Of a DNA stretch of 63,451 nt, positions 15,996 to 25,881 are shown one piece after another. Source of the DNA: Fulvivirga sp. M361 (lineage in GTDB: Bacteria > Bacteroidota > Bacteroidia > Cytophagales > Cyclobacteriaceae); assembly GCF_007097395.1 (NCBI RefSeq), contig NZ_VKDC01000038.1, positions 1-63,451 on the forward strand, read 5' to 3'. The notes beneath the pieces are model-generated. The model searched no databases. It had not been told where the DNA came from and saw only the letters and a program-made list of their open reading frames with translations. How positions within the stretch are numbered: the stretch's first letter is position 1; the number at the start of each line of letters is the position of its first letter. A program made the translations under genes and the position numbers.

Positions 15996-18605
15996 ATGAA
16001 TTTTGATAAATATACTATAAAGTCACAGGAGGCGCTTCAAAAAGCAGCGGAGGTAGCTTCCGGGAATGGGCAACAAGCTATAGAAACAGGACACTTACTG
16101 GTTGCCGTATTGAAAACGGATGAAAATGTAATTTCTTTTCTGGTCAAAAAACTTGACATAAACAGTGGATTACTTGATACTAAACTGGAAGAAATTATTC
16201 AAGGCTATCCTAAAGTGAGTGGCCAACAACCGTATCTGTCCAATGCTGCTGCAGGCGCTTTACAGAAGGCAGAAAAGCAACTAAAAGAATTTGGAGATGA
16301 ATACATTGCCATAGAACACATTCTATTAGGATTGTTGGAGGGAGGAGACAAAGTGGCCGGCATTATGAAAGATGTCGGTTTCAATAAGAAAAGCCTGATT
16401 GCAGGGATAAAAGAACTGAGAGGAGGTGATACGGTGAAAGATCAAAATGCGGAATCTAAATACCGGTCACTGGAACGCTATTCTATCAACCTTAATGAGC
16501 AGGCTAAATCAGGTAAAATAGATCCGGTCATAGGTCGTGATGACGAAATCAGGCGTGTGCTTCAGATACTTTCGCGCAGGACAAAAAATAATCCGATACT
16601 ACTTGGTGAACCGGGCGTAGGTAAGACGGCTATTGTAGAAGGAATGGCGCAGCGTATAGTAGATGGAGATGTGCCTGAAAACCTGAAGGATAAGATACTC
16701 ATTTCGTTAGATATGGGTCTTTTAGTAGCTGGTGCCAAGTACAAAGGCGAGTTTGAAGAACGCCTAAAGTCAGTGATCAAAGAGGTGACCGATTCTGAAG
16801 GGCAGATCATATTGTTCATTGATGAAATCCATACGTTGATCGGTGCAGGTGGCGGAGAGGGAGCGATGGATGCTGCTAACCTGTTAAAACCGGCGCTGGC
16901 AAGGGGAGAGCTTCATGCTATCGGCGCCACTACGCTGAAAGAATACCAGAAGTACGTTGAAAAAGACAAGGCACTTGAGAGGAGGTTTCAGTCAGTAACA
17001 GTTGACGAACCTTCCGGACCTGATGCTATCTCTATTTTACGTGGTATTAAAGACAAGTATGAACTTCATCATGGTGTGCGCATCAAAGATGATGCTGTGA
17101 TTGCTGCTGTAGAATTATCCAGTCGTTATATTTCAGATCGTTACCTTCCGGATAAGGCCATTGACCTGATGGACGAGGCAGCAGCTAAGCTGAGGCTTGA
17201 AATGGATTCACTACCTGAAGAGCTGGACGAGCTGAACAGGAAGATCATGCAATTGGAAATAGAGCGAGAGGCGATCCGTAGAGAAAAGAATAAAGATAAA
17301 GAGAGAATACTCACCAAGGATATCGCTGAGCTTGCCAGCGAACGAAATGATCTGAAGGCACGCTGGGAAAATGAAAAAACGATCGTACAGGGTATTCGTG
17401 ATGAGAAAGAAAACATTGATAAGCTCAAATTTGAAGCTGAACAGGCTGAAAAAGCCGGTGATTTTGGCAGTGTAGCAGAAATTCGTTACGGTAAGCTTGT
17501 AGAAGCAGAGAAGAAACTGGAGGAACTTCAAAATCATGTGAAAGAAACACAGGGTGAAGACTCCTTATTAAAGGAAGAGGTGGACAATGAAGATATTGCG
17601 GAAGTAGTGGCTAAATGGACAGGTATACCGGTGTCCAAAATGCTGCAAAGTGATCGGGAAAAACTGTTACATCTGGAAGTGGAATTAGGCAAGCGAATAG
17701 CCGGACAAGAAGAAGCTATAATGGCTTTGTCAGATGCTGTGCGAAGGAGTAGAGCAGGTTTACAAGATCCCAGACGGCCGATTGGCTCATTTATCTTTCT
17801 GGGTACTACAGGTGTCGGAAAAACAGAACTTTCTAAAGCACTGGCTGAATATCTCTTTAATGATGAGAATGCCATGGTGCGGATCGATATGTCGGAATAC
17901 CAGGAGCGTCATGCAGTTAGTCGATTGGTGGGAGCGCCTCCGGGTTATGTAGGTTATGATGAGGGGGGACAGCTGACTGAGGCGGTACGTAGAAAACCAT
18001 ATTCTGTGATACTATTGGATGAAATAGAAAAGGCACACCCGGATGTATTCAACGTTCTTTTGCAGGTGCTTGATGACGGAAGGTTGACCGATAATAAAGG
18101 ACGGGTAGCGAATTTTAAGAACACGATCATTATTATGACCACTAACATTGGGTCACATGTGATACAGGAGAAATTTGAGAGGCTTACGGAAGATAATGTA
18201 GAAGAAATACTTTCAGCCACCAAGCAAGATGTTTATGAATTGCTGAAGAGATCGGTAAGACCGGAATTTTTAAACCGCGTGGATGAAACCATTATGTTCA
18301 GGCCATTAAGCCGTACTGATATACGAAAAGTTGTTGACATCCAGTTCAGATTGATTAAGCAACGATTGATGGAAGCTGGAGTCAAAATAGAGATATCAGA
18401 TAAGGCTTTGGACCATCTGGCTGAAATAGGCTTTGACCCACAATTCGGCGCAAGACCACTCAAAAGAGTCATACAGCGAGAGATATTAAATGAATTTTCC
18501 AAGGAAATACTTGCAGGTAGAGTGAATAAAGAGTCACTGGTAGGAGTTGACGTGAGGGATAACGGTGAAATTGAATTTATTAACCTTGATGAGGTTGAAA
18601 TTTAA
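15996..18605 (+). CDS. clpB: ATP-dependent disaggregase chaperone ClpB
   Basis: This 869-residue protein has the full ClpB layout. An N-domain with two Clp_N repeats (1-150) precedes AAA1 with Walker A GEPGVGKT (near 203), then a long coiled-coil M-domain (about 400-530) and AAA2 with Walker A GTTGVGKT (near 603). A C-terminal D2-small domain ([10 protein letters not shown]) closes it. ClpB works with DnaK to pull apart protein aggregates after heat or oxidative stress. ATG at 15996 is preceded by GGAGGAATTA, a strong Shine-Dalgarno that is unusual in this window. A terminator follows the stop. Confidence 0.97.
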   Translation: MNFDKYTIKSQEALQKAAEVASGNGQQAIETGHLLVAVLKTDENVISFLVKKLDINSGLLDTKLEEIIQGYPKVSGQQPYLSNAAAGALQKAEKQLKEFGDEYIAIEHILLGLLEGGDKVAGIMKDVGFNKKSLIAGIKELRGGDTVKDQNAESKYRSLERYSINLNEQAKSGKIDPVIGRDDEIRRVLQILSRRTKNNPILLGEPGVGKTAIVEGMAQRIVDGDVPENLKDKILISLDMGLLVAGAKYKGEFEERLKSVIKEVTDSEGQIILFIDEIHTLIGAGGGEGAMDAANLLKPALARGELHAIGATTLKEYQKYVEKDKALERRFQSVTVDEPSGPDAISILRGIKDKYELHHGVRIKDDAVIAAVELSSRYISDRYLPDKAIDLMDEAAAKLRLEMDSLPEELDELNRKIMQLEIEREAIRREKNKDKERILTKDIAELASERNDLKARWENEKTIVQGIRDEKENIDKLKFEAEQAEKAGDFGSVAEIRYGKLVEAEKKLEELQNHVKETQGEDSLLKEEVDNEDIAEVVAKWTGIPVSKMLQSDREKLLHLEVELGKRIAGQEEAIMALSDAVRRSRAGLQDPRRPIGSFIFLGTTGVGKTELSKALAEYLFNDENAMVRIDMSEYQERHAVSRLVGAPPGYVGYDEGGQLTEAVRRKPYSVILLDEIEKAHPDVFNVLLQVLDDGRLTDNKGRVANFKNTIIIMTTNIGSHVIQEKFERLTEDNVEEILSATKQDVYELLKRSVRPEFLNRVDETIMFRPLSRTDIRKVVDIQFRLIKQRLMEAGVKIEISDKALDHLAEIGFDPQFGARPLKRVIQREILNEFSKEILAGRVNKESLVGVDVRDNGEIEFINLDEVEI

Positions 18606-18654
18606 TGTGTTGATAGATGATATAAACAATATCTAAAAGAGACAATTAATGTTG

Positions 18655-18690
18655 AAAGGTGCCCCAATTACAACTGGGAGCACCTTTTTT
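18655..18690 (+). terminator. Intrinsic terminator after clpB
   Basis: The stem aaaggtgc-ccc pairs with ggg-a-gcacctttt (one bulged A) around an A-rich loop and is followed by TTTTTTATTTT. It lies 50 bases after the clpB stop. Confidence 0.8.
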
Positions 18691-18727
18691 ATTTTGCTAT
18701 CATGACATCAGAGAACTCATTTATTTT

Positions 18728-18871
18728 ATGGCAAATACAGACCCGTTTAAAGTCAGGATTATACGAATTGAGAATTCAAGGGCTAAATTCGAAAAGCAAT
18801 TCTGGTCAAAGCGGATTTTCACCTCATCCGTGAATGAACTGTTTGGCCTTTCGCCGATATCCCGTTCTTAA
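18728..18871 (+). CDS. Possible 47-residue small protein
   Basis: An open frame MANTDPFKVRIIRIENSR runs to a double stop after FGLSPISRS. It is basic and has no signal peptide or membrane helix. It sits between the clpB terminator and the TIGR02757 gene with no clear promoter or Shine-Dalgarno. It may be chance; listed because the interval is otherwise empty. Confidence 0.2.
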   Translation: MANTDPFKVRIIRIENSRAKFEKQFWSKRIFTSSVNELFGLSPISRS

Positions 18872-18944
18872 TAATTAAGCTGGTTTTCTGCAACGTGATG
18901 ATTAAAACTTTTCTCATTTTCTGACCGGCCTCTTTTGCTTATTT

Positions 18945-19745
18945 TTGGCTAAAATAAATCCCATTCAATTGCATTTTTTAGAAATTAAACCCTTCCTGGA
19001 GGCTAAAGTAAGAGAGTACAACAAACCAGGCTTTATCAAAAACGATCCGATCTCTATCCCTCATGAATACAGTGCTAAACAGGATATCGAGATCACAGCT
19101 TTTTGGGCAGCCATGCTGGCCTGGGGTCAGCGTAAAACTATCATTAATAAGTGTCATGAGTTATTCAAACTCATGGATAACGCTCCATATGATTTTATCT
19201 TAAACCATTCAGAACAGGAATTACGTCCATTTGAAGACTTCAAACATCGAACGTTCAATGGTACGGATACATTATACTTCATTCATTTCTTTAGATGGTT
19301 TTATAAGCATCATGAATCGTTGGAAGAGGCTTTTGTTGAAGGGCTGAAAAAAGGTGCAGATACCATTGAGAGTAGTTTGGTCCATTTTCATCATTTGTTT
19401 TTTTCGCTACCTGATTTTCCCGGAAGAACAAAAAAACATATTGCTACACCAGAGCGCAAGGCTGCCTGCAAACGGATCAACATGTTTTTGAGATGGATGG
19501 TGAGACAGGACAATAATGGAGTCGACTTTGGCTGCTGGAAAAAAATAAGTAGCGCTCAACTCGTTTGCCCTTGTGATTTGCATGTGGACCGCGTGGCAAG
19601 GTCACTCGGCCTCATTACCCGAAAGCAAACCGATTGGCTTACAGCGCTTGAGCTTACTAAAAATCTTCGAAGTCTTGACCCCAATGATCCGGTCAAATAT
19701 GATTTTGCACTTTTCGGCCTGGGGATAGAGGAAAAATGGAAATAG
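18945..19745 (+). CDS. TIGR02757 family protein
   Basis: This is a 266-residue soluble protein of a Bacteroidota-enriched conserved family (TIGR02757/DUF2400). The core includes ITAFWAAMLAWGQRK, FKHRTFNGTD, HIATPERKAACKRINMFLRWMVR and the C-terminal CPCDLHVDRVARSLGL. The fold has been compared with helical DNA glycosylases; no activity is established that I know of. No in-frame ATG exists upstream before a stop at 18903, so translation must begin at a TTG, most likely the one at 18945. It is convergent with pyrE. Confidence 0.85.
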   Translation: MAKINPIQLHFLEIKPFLEAKVREYNKPGFIKNDPISIPHEYSAKQDIEITAFWAAMLAWGQRKTIINKCHELFKLMDNAPYDFILNHSEQELRPFEDFKHRTFNGTDTLYFIHFFRWFYKHHESLEEAFVEGLKKGADTIESSLVHFHHLFFSLPDFPGRTKKHIATPERKAACKRINMFLRWMVRQDNNGVDFGCWKKISSAQLVCPCDLHVDRVARSLGLITRKQTDWLTALELTKNLRSLDPNDPVKYDFALFGLGIEEKWK

Positions 19746-19771
19746 TACAAAATATGCAAAGCATCAAAACC

Positions 19772-20422
19772 TTACTTTCCCCAGCTACCAGGATCTTCTC
19801 TCCAGGATTTTAATGTTTCTAACTGACCATGTTCAATGTATTTTCTTTTCAGCGCTTCTTCCAACAGGTATTGATAGTTACTTAAACATACTAAAGGAAT
19901 TCCTGCCTCGCGAAAGTTCTCGTCAGCCAGATGGAAACCGTAGGTGAAAATAGCTGCCATACCTAATACTTCGAAATTAACTGATTTCAGTGCATCAGCC
20001 GCTTTCAAAGAACTTCCTCCGGTTGATACCAGGTCTTCAATGATCACTACCTTTTGACCAGGAGTTACCTTGCCTTCTATCATATTTCCCATTCCATGCC
20101 CTTTGGGCTTAGAACGAACATAGATAAAAGGTAGTCCCAGTAAGTCCGCTACTAATGCACCTTGTGGAATACCTGCTGTAGCTACACCGGCGATAGCCTC
20201 GGCACTAGGATAATGTTCTTTTATTGCTTCTGCTAAAGCATTTTTGATGCTACTTCTTGCTTCGGGATAAGACAATGACAATCGGTTATCGCAGTAAATA
20301 GGAGACAGCCACCCCGAACTCCAGGTAAAAGGGTTCCTGATATTAAGTTTGATCGCTTCTATGTCCAGTAGTAAAGATGCAATTCGCAGACCTAACGTTT
20401 GTGGATCATTTGATTTCGTCAT
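19772..20422 (-). CDS. pyrE: Orotate phosphoribosyltransferase PyrE
   Basis: This type I phosphoribosyltransferase of about 216 residues has the PRPP-binding motif VVIIEDLVSTGGS, a flexible-loop segment SKPKGHGMGN and the orotate-type AGVATAGIPQGALVADLLG. It converts orotate and PRPP to OMP, the fifth step of UMP synthesis. I place the start at MTKSNDP (20422); the frame extends 10 residues further, but that stretch is hydrophobic and not family-like. It is divergent from the Nudix gene 95 bases away. No attenuator-type hairpin is evident in that interval. Confidence 0.95.
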   Translation of the reverse strand: MTKSNDPQTLGLRIASLLLDIEAIKLNIRNPFTWSSGWLSPIYCDNRLSLSYPEARSSIKNALAEAIKEHYPSAEAIAGVATAGIPQGALVADLLGLPFIYVRSKPKGHGMGNMIEGKVTPGQKVVIIEDLVSTGGSSLKAADALKSVNFEVLGMAAIFTYGFHLADENFREAGIPLVCLSNYQYLLEEALKRKYIEHGQLETLKSWREDPGSWGK

Positions 20423-20517
20423 AATGGCGAAGTTATCTATTAAAAAAATCAATTTCTATTTGCGTGCTCATAATATTTTTATTCATTTGTAAACAGTTTC
20501 TTACCCTAAACAAGTAG

Positions 20518-21201
20518 ATGAATCTATTCATCAATGACATTCAAGTCATCATTCTGAAATCTGGCCAAAAGCTTGATAAGCATTCATTTAACACAATAAT
20601 AAATGCTGAACATGAACCTATTACGTTGGCTAAACTACTTCATCGGACATGGATCAAGCATGCTCGCGAGGAAGACGTAGATAAGTTATTGGATGTCTTA
20701 GATACGGCTACGCCTCACGGAGTCATTTCCCTTACTCTGACGGTAGATGATTATCAGGGCGTAAAGGCTTTTGTAAAGAAAAAGTTTAAAGTGGTGAAAG
20801 CAGCGGGAGGTTTGGTACAAAAAGGAGGTAAATTCCTGATGATATACCGAATGAAGAAATGGGACCTTCCAAAAGGAAAGTTAGACCCACGGGAAAAAAA
20901 TAAGGACGCGGCTAAGAGAGAGGTGGAAGAAGAATGTAATGTAGAGGTTAAGGTGAAAAAAAAGCTGTGCACTACCTGGCATACTTATACCATGAACAGG
21001 AAGAAAATCCTTAAAAGAACGGTCTGGTATACGATGAGTACGATATACCACGCTGACATGAAGCCACAACTGGAAGAAGATATCGAGGAACTACGTTGGA
21101 TGACACCCAAGGAAGTATTTCATGCGCTACAGCATTCTTATAAGTCTATCGCTTTTGTTGTCGATAGTTACTTCAAAAAGGAAAAGGCAACAGAAGCCTG
21201 A
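20518..21201 (+). CDS. Nudix hydrolase with N-terminal extension
   Basis: This 227-residue protein has a Nudix box near residues 119-141 (GKLDPREKNKDAAKREVEEE). The usual Gly after the EExx segment is Cys, but the metal-binding REVEEE core is intact. The N-terminal 90 residues form a separate small domain of unknown role. Nudix enzymes hydrolyse nucleoside diphosphates linked to another moiety, and the substrate is not predictable here. The pyrE / Nudix / coaD / DUF3822 neighbourhood recurs in Bacteroidota. The stop abuts the coaD stop on the opposite strand. Confidence 0.9.
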   Translation: MNLFINDIQVIILKSGQKLDKHSFNTIINAEHEPITLAKLLHRTWIKHAREEDVDKLLDVLDTATPHGVISLTLTVDDYQGVKAFVKKKFKVVKAAGGLVQKGGKFLMIYRMKKWDLPKGKLDPREKNKDAAKREVEEECNVEVKVKKKLCTTWHTYTMNRKKILKRTVWYTMSTIYHADMKPQLEEDIEELRWMTPKEVFHALQHSYKSIAFVVDSYFKKEKATEA

Positions 21202-21657
21202 TCACAGTTCATAAGGAAGGAATTCTCTTGTGTCCCCCCCATACCGGTGGACTTCACGTATAATAGATGAACTGATGGCAGCAAATCTGGGTGATGTAAT
21301 TAAAAAAACGGACTCTAGATCGTCATTGAGGTAATTATTCACTTGTGCAATACTGTTCTCGTATTCGAAGTCTGTGGTATTCCTCAATCCTCTAAGCAAA
21401 AATTTCGCATCATATTTCTTGGCGAGTTCGGCCGTGAGTTCGTTATATACAGCTACTTTGATATTGTCATAACCGACAAAAGTTTGATTAATATAGGCTA
21501 CCATCACATCGATATCGAAATACCTCTTATGTTTTTGGCTGTTATAACCTATTGCTACTATAACTTCGTCAAAGAGTCCAAGGCCACGGAGTACGATGTC
21601 TTCATGTCCCTTCGTAAAAGGATCGAAAGACCCCGGGAAGATGGCGATCTTTTTCAT
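21202..21657 (-). CDS. coaD: Phosphopantetheine adenylyltransferase CoaD
   Basis: This is a 151-residue nucleotidyltransferase. It opens IAIFPGSFDPFTKGH with the T/HxGH motif, carries LRGLRNTTDFEYE and ends with the ISSSIIRE signature (the usual ISS-S/T-x-[IV]RE). It catalyses the reversible adenylation of 4'-phosphopantetheine, the penultimate step of coenzyme A synthesis. Its ATG overlaps the stop of the upstream DUF3822 gene by one base (TAATG), so translation is coupled. Confidence 0.96.
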   Translation of the reverse strand: MKKIAIFPGSFDPFTKGHEDIVLRGLGLFDEVIVAIGYNSQKHKRYFDIDVMVAYINQTFVGYDNIKVAVYNELTAELAKKYDAKFLLRGLRNTTDFEYENSIAQVNNYLNDDLESVFLITSPRFAAISSSIIREVHRYGGDTREFLPYEL

Positions 21658-22544
21658 TAATCGCAGAGATGAGTGCTGTATAAATCAAAGAAATGATGAT
21701 CCTGAATTTCATCAAACATGTAATTGTATTTTAAATAATCAGGTCGATCCCCGAAGGAAATGTTTTTGATGTATTTGTAAAACTCATTGTAGTGAGGGGA
21801 TTGTTTTCCAATGTACCCCCATAATACGAGGTCTGTTGTTTTTTGATTTCTGTTGAGGCCATTCATCACCAGCATAATATAGCGGATATAGTCACTAAAT
21901 TGTTTGATACTGAATTGATTGTAATACTCCAGTTTGCCATTTTTTAGCGTAATCAAATGCAACTTAAAACGATCTATATACAGGTATAAGCTGTCTTTCC
22001 TATGAATTTGAGCATTATGAATAGTTCCTTCTATAAGGGCACTGGCCTGATGAATGAATTCCACCTCTGCATTTGGGTAAAGGCTTTCAATCCAATCTAT
22101 CAGGACTGTTTTCATGGCAAAAACACAAACTGCGTCTGACTTAATATGTTTGTAGGAAAGTACCTTTTCAGTGCTTTCATTGACCTGACAATTGAGTTTT
22201 AAATAATCCAGGCTTGCATCACTTACAAAAAGAGAAGAGGGTACCAGACAAAATTTACTGTTTTTAATGCTTATACGAACTTTTCTCCAAAAACCTGCCA
22301 TTAACAGATCATGGTCAGCAAATAGGGATACTAGAATATCCTGGAGTTCATTATGCGTTTTCGCACCAGCCAGTGCAAAGTCTTCTAATAACAGGCACTG
22401 ACTTGATCGTGAATCTATTACACATACCTGTAGATCACGTGTTCCAATCTGGACAAGAAGATTATAGTGATGCAGGCTATCTACATCAAATTTATCATTC
22501 TTGATCTTTTTTATCAGTTTATAAGCTGATGTTGTCGTGTTCAA
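21657..22544 (-). CDS. DUF3822 family protein
   Basis: This 295-residue protein lies directly upstream of coaD, where DUF3822 is typically found in Bacteroidota. It has the shape of an actin-like ATPase fold: two alpha/beta halves with SLYLYIDRFKLHLITLKNGKLEYYNQF in the middle. Asp is kept in the first strand region (VCVIDSRSSQCLLLEDF). No signal peptide is seen. The role is unknown; co-conservation with coaD and rsmD is the main clue. It begins 4 bases after the stop of the next gene upstream on the same strand. Confidence 0.82.
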   Translation of the reverse strand: MNTTTSAYKLIKKIKNDKFDVDSLHHYNLLVQIGTRDLQVCVIDSRSSQCLLLEDFALAGAKTHNELQDILVSLFADHDLLMAGFWRKVRISIKNSKFCLVPSSLFVSDASLDYLKLNCQVNESTEKVLSYKHIKSDAVCVFAMKTVLIDWIESLYPNAEVEFIHQASALIEGTIHNAQIHRKDSLYLYIDRFKLHLITLKNGKLEYYNQFSIKQFSDYIRYIMLVMNGLNRNQKTTDLVLWGYIGKQSPHYNEFYKYIKNISFGDRPDYLKYNYMFDEIQDHHFFDLYSTHLCD

Positions 22545-22548
22545 ATTA

Positions 22549-23358
22549 TTATTCCCAGTTTCCTGATGTTGTTACATCTGTTTTCGAGCCAAAACGCAAC
22601 GGTTTCTTGTTTTTTGCTTCGTTTTCTTCTGAACGAGTAGGATCAAATGGTTTCGGATTCTTTACCTCTATCACATCCACGAATGAACCATTTTTATCTA
22701 TTTCTGCCGCATAAATCTCAAACTTGACATTAGCATATCCGGGCACATAAGCCAGTCGGTCAAGGTCAACATTGGGGTCAAATTTGTTGTCTTCCAGTGT
22801 CATTAATAAGTCACCTTTTGACACCTGAGATCCTTCAAATATATCTTGAATATTGGTGATGATGCCGCTTTCACGATATTTGTGAGTTACATCTTTACCA
22901 TTCTGATGTAAAGTATATGCTCCGCTACCTTGTGTTGCATAAGTCCCTAATGACCCTTTGAATCCTTTGAAAATTCCATTATTTGCGGCATTAACATTAT
23001 AAACCTCTTTAAAAATGCGCTCTTTTGCGGGAATAATCTCCAACGTATCTATTCGAATAATGGAACTGTCAGCACCGTAGCTTAGCGTAACAACAATCTC
23101 CTTTTTCTGTATAATTGGGAACTGACCATTCTTTATGAAGTCTATGAGTTTGTCCCAGTCACTGGTGTAATTTCCATTTACTTCCTGGTAAACAGTTTCT
23201 GCTTCCCGGATCAACATTAACTTATCTATAATTGCAGCTTCTCTATCTGTTATGAGTGCTCTTTCGTCAATAGTCGATTTTACAGTATTCACAAGGCGCC
23301 AACCCAAGCCAAGACTACCAAGTAACAGAATGATGGAAACAATTTTGGTCACGTTCAT
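22549..23358 (-). CDS. Membrane-anchored hypothetical protein
   Basis: This 269-residue protein has an N-terminal membrane anchor at residues 5-25 (IVSIILLLGSLGLGWRLV). A coiled region with a pilin-like look follows (REAETVYQEVNGNYTSDWDKLIDFI), the style of pseudopilin domains that begin with a helix and an YTSDWDKL-like element. The C-terminal part is beta-rich and ends in an acidic and basic tail. It likely sits in the periplasm attached to the inner membrane. It is the first gene of the minus-strand group that ends with DUF3822 and coaD. Function is unknown. Confidence 0.72.
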   Translation of the reverse strand: MNVTKIVSIILLLGSLGLGWRLVNTVKSTIDERALITDREAAIIDKLMLIREAETVYQEVNGNYTSDWDKLIDFIKNGQFPIIQKKEIVVTLSYGADSSIIRIDTLEIIPAKERIFKEVYNVNAANNGIFKGFKGSLGTYATQGSGAYTLHQNGKDVTHKYRESGIITNIQDIFEGSQVSKGDLLMTLEDNKFDPNVDLDRLAYVPGYANVKFEIYAAEIDKNGSFVDVIEVKNPKPFDPTRSEENEAKNKKPLRFGSKTDVTTSGNWE

Positions 23359-23378
23359 TTTTTAAAATTTTGTATATG

Positions 23379-23386
23379 CAAAAATA
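23379..23386 (-). promoter_or_regulatory. Possible -7 box upstream of the membrane-anchored protein
   Basis: On minus this reads TATTTTTG, a match to TAnnTTTG, 20 bases before the start. No good -33 partner is visible, so confidence is low. Confidence 0.25.
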
Positions 23387-23435
23387 GTGATTTAAACCAA
23401 TATTACATGGATATTCAGGGTGCTAAGTAATACAA

Positions 23436-23921
23436 TTATTGCCAGAATTTAAAATAGCCCCGCATATTTAACACGTCCGAAATATCGTCAATTTTTCGGA
23501 AAACGTTATGTTTATTTTCTACGGGCATAACCTTTAGTTCGTCGAAAGTCACAAACTTAACGGCTTTTATCAATTGATGATGGGATGGTAATTCGGGATC
23601 ATTCCCTTTTTTCAGGTAGCCCCCGGTCCGGCGAACTGAAAAAAATAGTTCAATCGCATGTAGGTTTTCATTTTTGAATTCGTTGACGAAAAGAAACTCG
23701 ACAGGCTCAATGATCAGGCCTGTTTCTTCCTCGAATTCTCTCATTAAACACTGTTCGGCCGTCTCGCCAAACTCCATTCCTCCTCCGGGCGGTGACCACA
23801 GTATGCCTTTTTCACCTAATCCTATATGTTTCACCATCAGAAGGCTCGCTCCCTCAAAACATAATCCGCAAACCCTTACACGAACTTTGTGGCTGTACAT
23901 TGCTTTTACTATTTCATCCAT
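23436..23921 (-). CDS. Nudix hydrolase
   Basis: This is a 161-residue single-domain Nudix protein with a complete box: GGGMEFGETAEQCLMREFEEETG (G-x5-E-x7-REFEEETG). The preceding SLLMVKHIGLGEKGILWSPPG is typical of MutT-like and ADP-ribose-type members. It cleaves a nucleoside-diphosphate-type substrate that cannot be named from sequence. It is a single gene, divergent from the thioesterase gene 46 bases away; Met8 is an alternative start. Confidence 0.9.
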   Translation of the reverse strand: MDEIVKAMYSHKVRVRVCGLCFEGASLLMVKHIGLGEKGILWSPPGGGMEFGETAEQCLMREFEEETGLIIEPVEFLFVNEFKNENLHAIELFFSVRRTGGYLKKGNDPELPSHHQLIKAVKFVTFDELKVMPVENKHNVFRKIDDISDVLNMRGYFKFWQ

Positions 23922-23941
23922 AGGAATAGTGAGGTTACCTT

Positions 23942-23949
23942 TATATTTG
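23942..23949 (+). promoter_or_regulatory. Possible -7 box for the thioesterase-helicase pair
   Basis: TATATTTG exactly matches TAnnTTTG and lies 18 bases before the thioesterase ATG. The -33 position has no TTTG, so this is a tentative call. Confidence 0.35.
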
Positions 23950-23967
23950 TCTTTTTAAAAATAGACA

Positions 23968-24411
23968 ATGAACGTTTACAATCCTGATTTTAAAACACGA
24001 ATCAAACAACATCTTGATCGACAATATTTTATGAAGCACATTGGCTTCCAGTTAGATGTGATTGAAGTGGGTAGAACGGAAGGCTGGCTCAAACTTGATC
24101 AGATCCATCAACAGCAGAAAGGCTTTGCTCACGGAGGGTTAGTAGCTACTTTGGCTGATATTACAGCTGGTTTTGCGGCTTATACATTAGTACCTGAGGG
24201 GTTTAATGTTGTCACCGGCGAGATCAAAATATCTTATCTTAACCCAGGTGTTGGACAGGAATTGAGGGCGAAAGGCTGGGTGCTGAAGCAAGGCAGGAAA
24301 ATGAGCTTTTGCGAGTCTGAAGTATGGTGTAAGCGTGATGACAGCATGACATTGATTGCCAAGGCTACATCTACCATGGTTAATATTTCCGCGGAGGATA
24401 CCAAAAGATAA
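23968..24411 (+). CDS. PaaI-type hotdog thioesterase
   Basis: This is a 147-residue hotdog-fold protein. The PaaI-like signature is KGFAHGGLVATLADITAGFAA (HGG plus a catalytic-region Asp), followed by VVTGEIKISYLNPGVG. Family members hydrolyse acyl-CoA thioesters such as phenylacetyl-CoA derivatives; the substrate here is unknown. The stop TAA shares a base with the ATG of the helicase gene (TAATG), which suggests coupling, although a functional link between the two is not obvious. Confidence 0.9.
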   Translation: MNVYNPDFKTRIKQHLDRQYFMKHIGFQLDVIEVGRTEGWLKLDQIHQQQKGFAHGGLVATLADITAGFAAYTLVPEGFNVVTGEIKISYLNPGVGQELRAKGWVLKQGRKMSFCESEVWCKRDDSMTLIAKATSTMVNISAEDTKR

Positions 24412-25811
24412 TGTCAGTACCGTCAGAGATATTGGCAAGTAAATTTCCTTTTGATCCCACAGAAGGGCAACGATCATTATTTAAAAGAGTAGACTGGTTA
24501 CTGGAAAAAGACAATGAATGGAGGACATTACTGATCAAAGGTTATGCCGGTACAGGAAAAACAACCATTCTAAGTGCTTTAGTACAGGTTTTACCCCTTT
24601 TTAACTATAAATATGTACTGATTGCACCCACTGGAAGAGCTGCCAAGGTGATGTCTTCTTATACCCGGAAAATGGCCTTTACCATTCATAAAAAGATATA
24701 CAAGAAGGTCCAGTCAGAATCAGGGACATTAACGTTTACCAGGCAAAAGAACTATGCAAAGGATACGGTTTTTATTGTTGATGAGGCTTCGATGATCAAT
24801 GAAGATAGCGGTTTTGGTGCCAGGGGTTTACTGTCAGATCTTGTTGACTTCGTTTTTTCGGATAGTAGCAATAGGCTGGTCCTTATTGGCGATGATGCAC
24901 AGTTACCACCTGTGGGTCAGCTACTGAGCCCGGCTTTGGATAGAGATATGCTGGCCCATTCTTTCAAATTATCGGTGAGCAGCGTTACACTTACAGAAGT
25001 GATGCGTCAAAGTTCCGAATCCGGGGTGCTTTGGAATGCTACAAAGCTTAGAGAAGAGCTTGCCAATAAAAAACCGATCATCAAATTTAAAACTCAGGGG
25101 TTTGACGACCTTTTTAAGATGACCGGAGAGCGTATGGAAGATGGCATTCGTTATACCTATGATAATTTTGGAATAGAGAATACCATTATAATATGCCGGT
25201 CTAACAAAAATGCCAATGCTTATAATCAATACATACGGCAACAGATCCATTTCTATGAGTCCGAACTCGAAGTAGGGGAAATATTGATGATTGTCCGTAA
25301 TAATTATTTGTTTTCCCCTGAAGGTGCAGCCGGTGGATTCCTGGCAAATGGCGACTTTGTCGAGGTAATGAAGATCGTTAATTTTGAAGAGATGTATGGG
25401 TTCAGGTTTGCTACACTGAGCCTGCGAATGATTGATTATCCTCAGGCGGAAGCTTTTGAAGCAAAGGTTATTCTGGATACTTTGTATTCTGAGAGTCCCG
25501 CATTGACCATGGAACAGAACAAGACTTTATACGAGCAAGTCAGAGAAGACTATGCAGACCTGGCTTCCCAAAAAGAGCAAAAAGAGGCGTTAAAAACAGA
25601 CCCGTTTCTCAATGCGTTACAGATAAAGTTTGCCTATGCAGTCACTTGCCATAAGGCACAAGGCGGGCAGTGGCAGGCGGTTTTTGTGGACCAGGGATAT
25701 TACAAGGAAGATGATCTGGACACTGAATATGTAAGATGGCTTTATACCGCTGTTACACGTGCTACTCACCAGCTATTTTTGGTAAACTTTACTTCTACCA
25801 TGTTCGTTTGA
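24411..25811 (+). CDS. RecD-like superfamily 1 DNA helicase
   Basis: This 466-residue SF1 helicase has Walker A GYAGTGKTT (near 43-52), LIAPTGRAAKVM (motif Ia), FIVDEASMI (Walker B / motif II) and GDDAQLPPVG (motif III). The C-terminal UvrD_C_2 element is FAYAVTCHKAQGGQW with the LYTAVTRA motif. The layout matches stand-alone RecD-related or Pif1-like helicases of Bacteroidota rather than RecBCD subunits. A role in DNA repair or recombination is inferred from the family. Confidence 0.9.
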   Translation: MSVPSEILASKFPFDPTEGQRSLFKRVDWLLEKDNEWRTLLIKGYAGTGKTTILSALVQVLPLFNYKYVLIAPTGRAAKVMSSYTRKMAFTIHKKIYKKVQSESGTLTFTRQKNYAKDTVFIVDEASMINEDSGFGARGLLSDLVDFVFSDSSNRLVLIGDDAQLPPVGQLLSPALDRDMLAHSFKLSVSSVTLTEVMRQSSESGVLWNATKLREELANKKPIIKFKTQGFDDLFKMTGERMEDGIRYTYDNFGIENTIIICRSNKNANAYNQYIRQQIHFYESELEVGEILMIVRNNYLFSPEGAAGGFLANGDFVEVMKIVNFEEMYGFRFATLSLRMIDYPQAEAFEAKVILDTLYSESPALTMEQNKTLYEQVREDYADLASQKEQKEALKTDPFLNALQIKFAYAVTCHKAQGGQWQAVFVDQGYYKEDDLDTEYVRWLYTAVTRATHQLFLVNFTSTMFV

Positions 25812-25830
25812 TATTAAAGCTGGTAAGATT

Positions 25831-25860
25831 GTTGATTAACTTAGAATAGAATTATATTTG
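25831..25860 (+). promoter_or_regulatory. Promoter of the DUF1573 gene
   Basis: TTG at 25832-25834 and TATATTTG at 25853-25860 are 18 bases apart, close to the Bacteroidota consensus TTTG-N19-TAnnTTTG. The -7 box lies 21 bases before the ATG. Confidence 0.5.
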
Positions 25861-25881
25861 TAACGTAACAAAAGTAATGAT

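Noticed and set aside
17734-18502. Several opposite-strand and frame-shifted ORFs within clpB
   Set aside because: They are shadows of the strongly conserved clpB coding sequence and lack any domain of their own.
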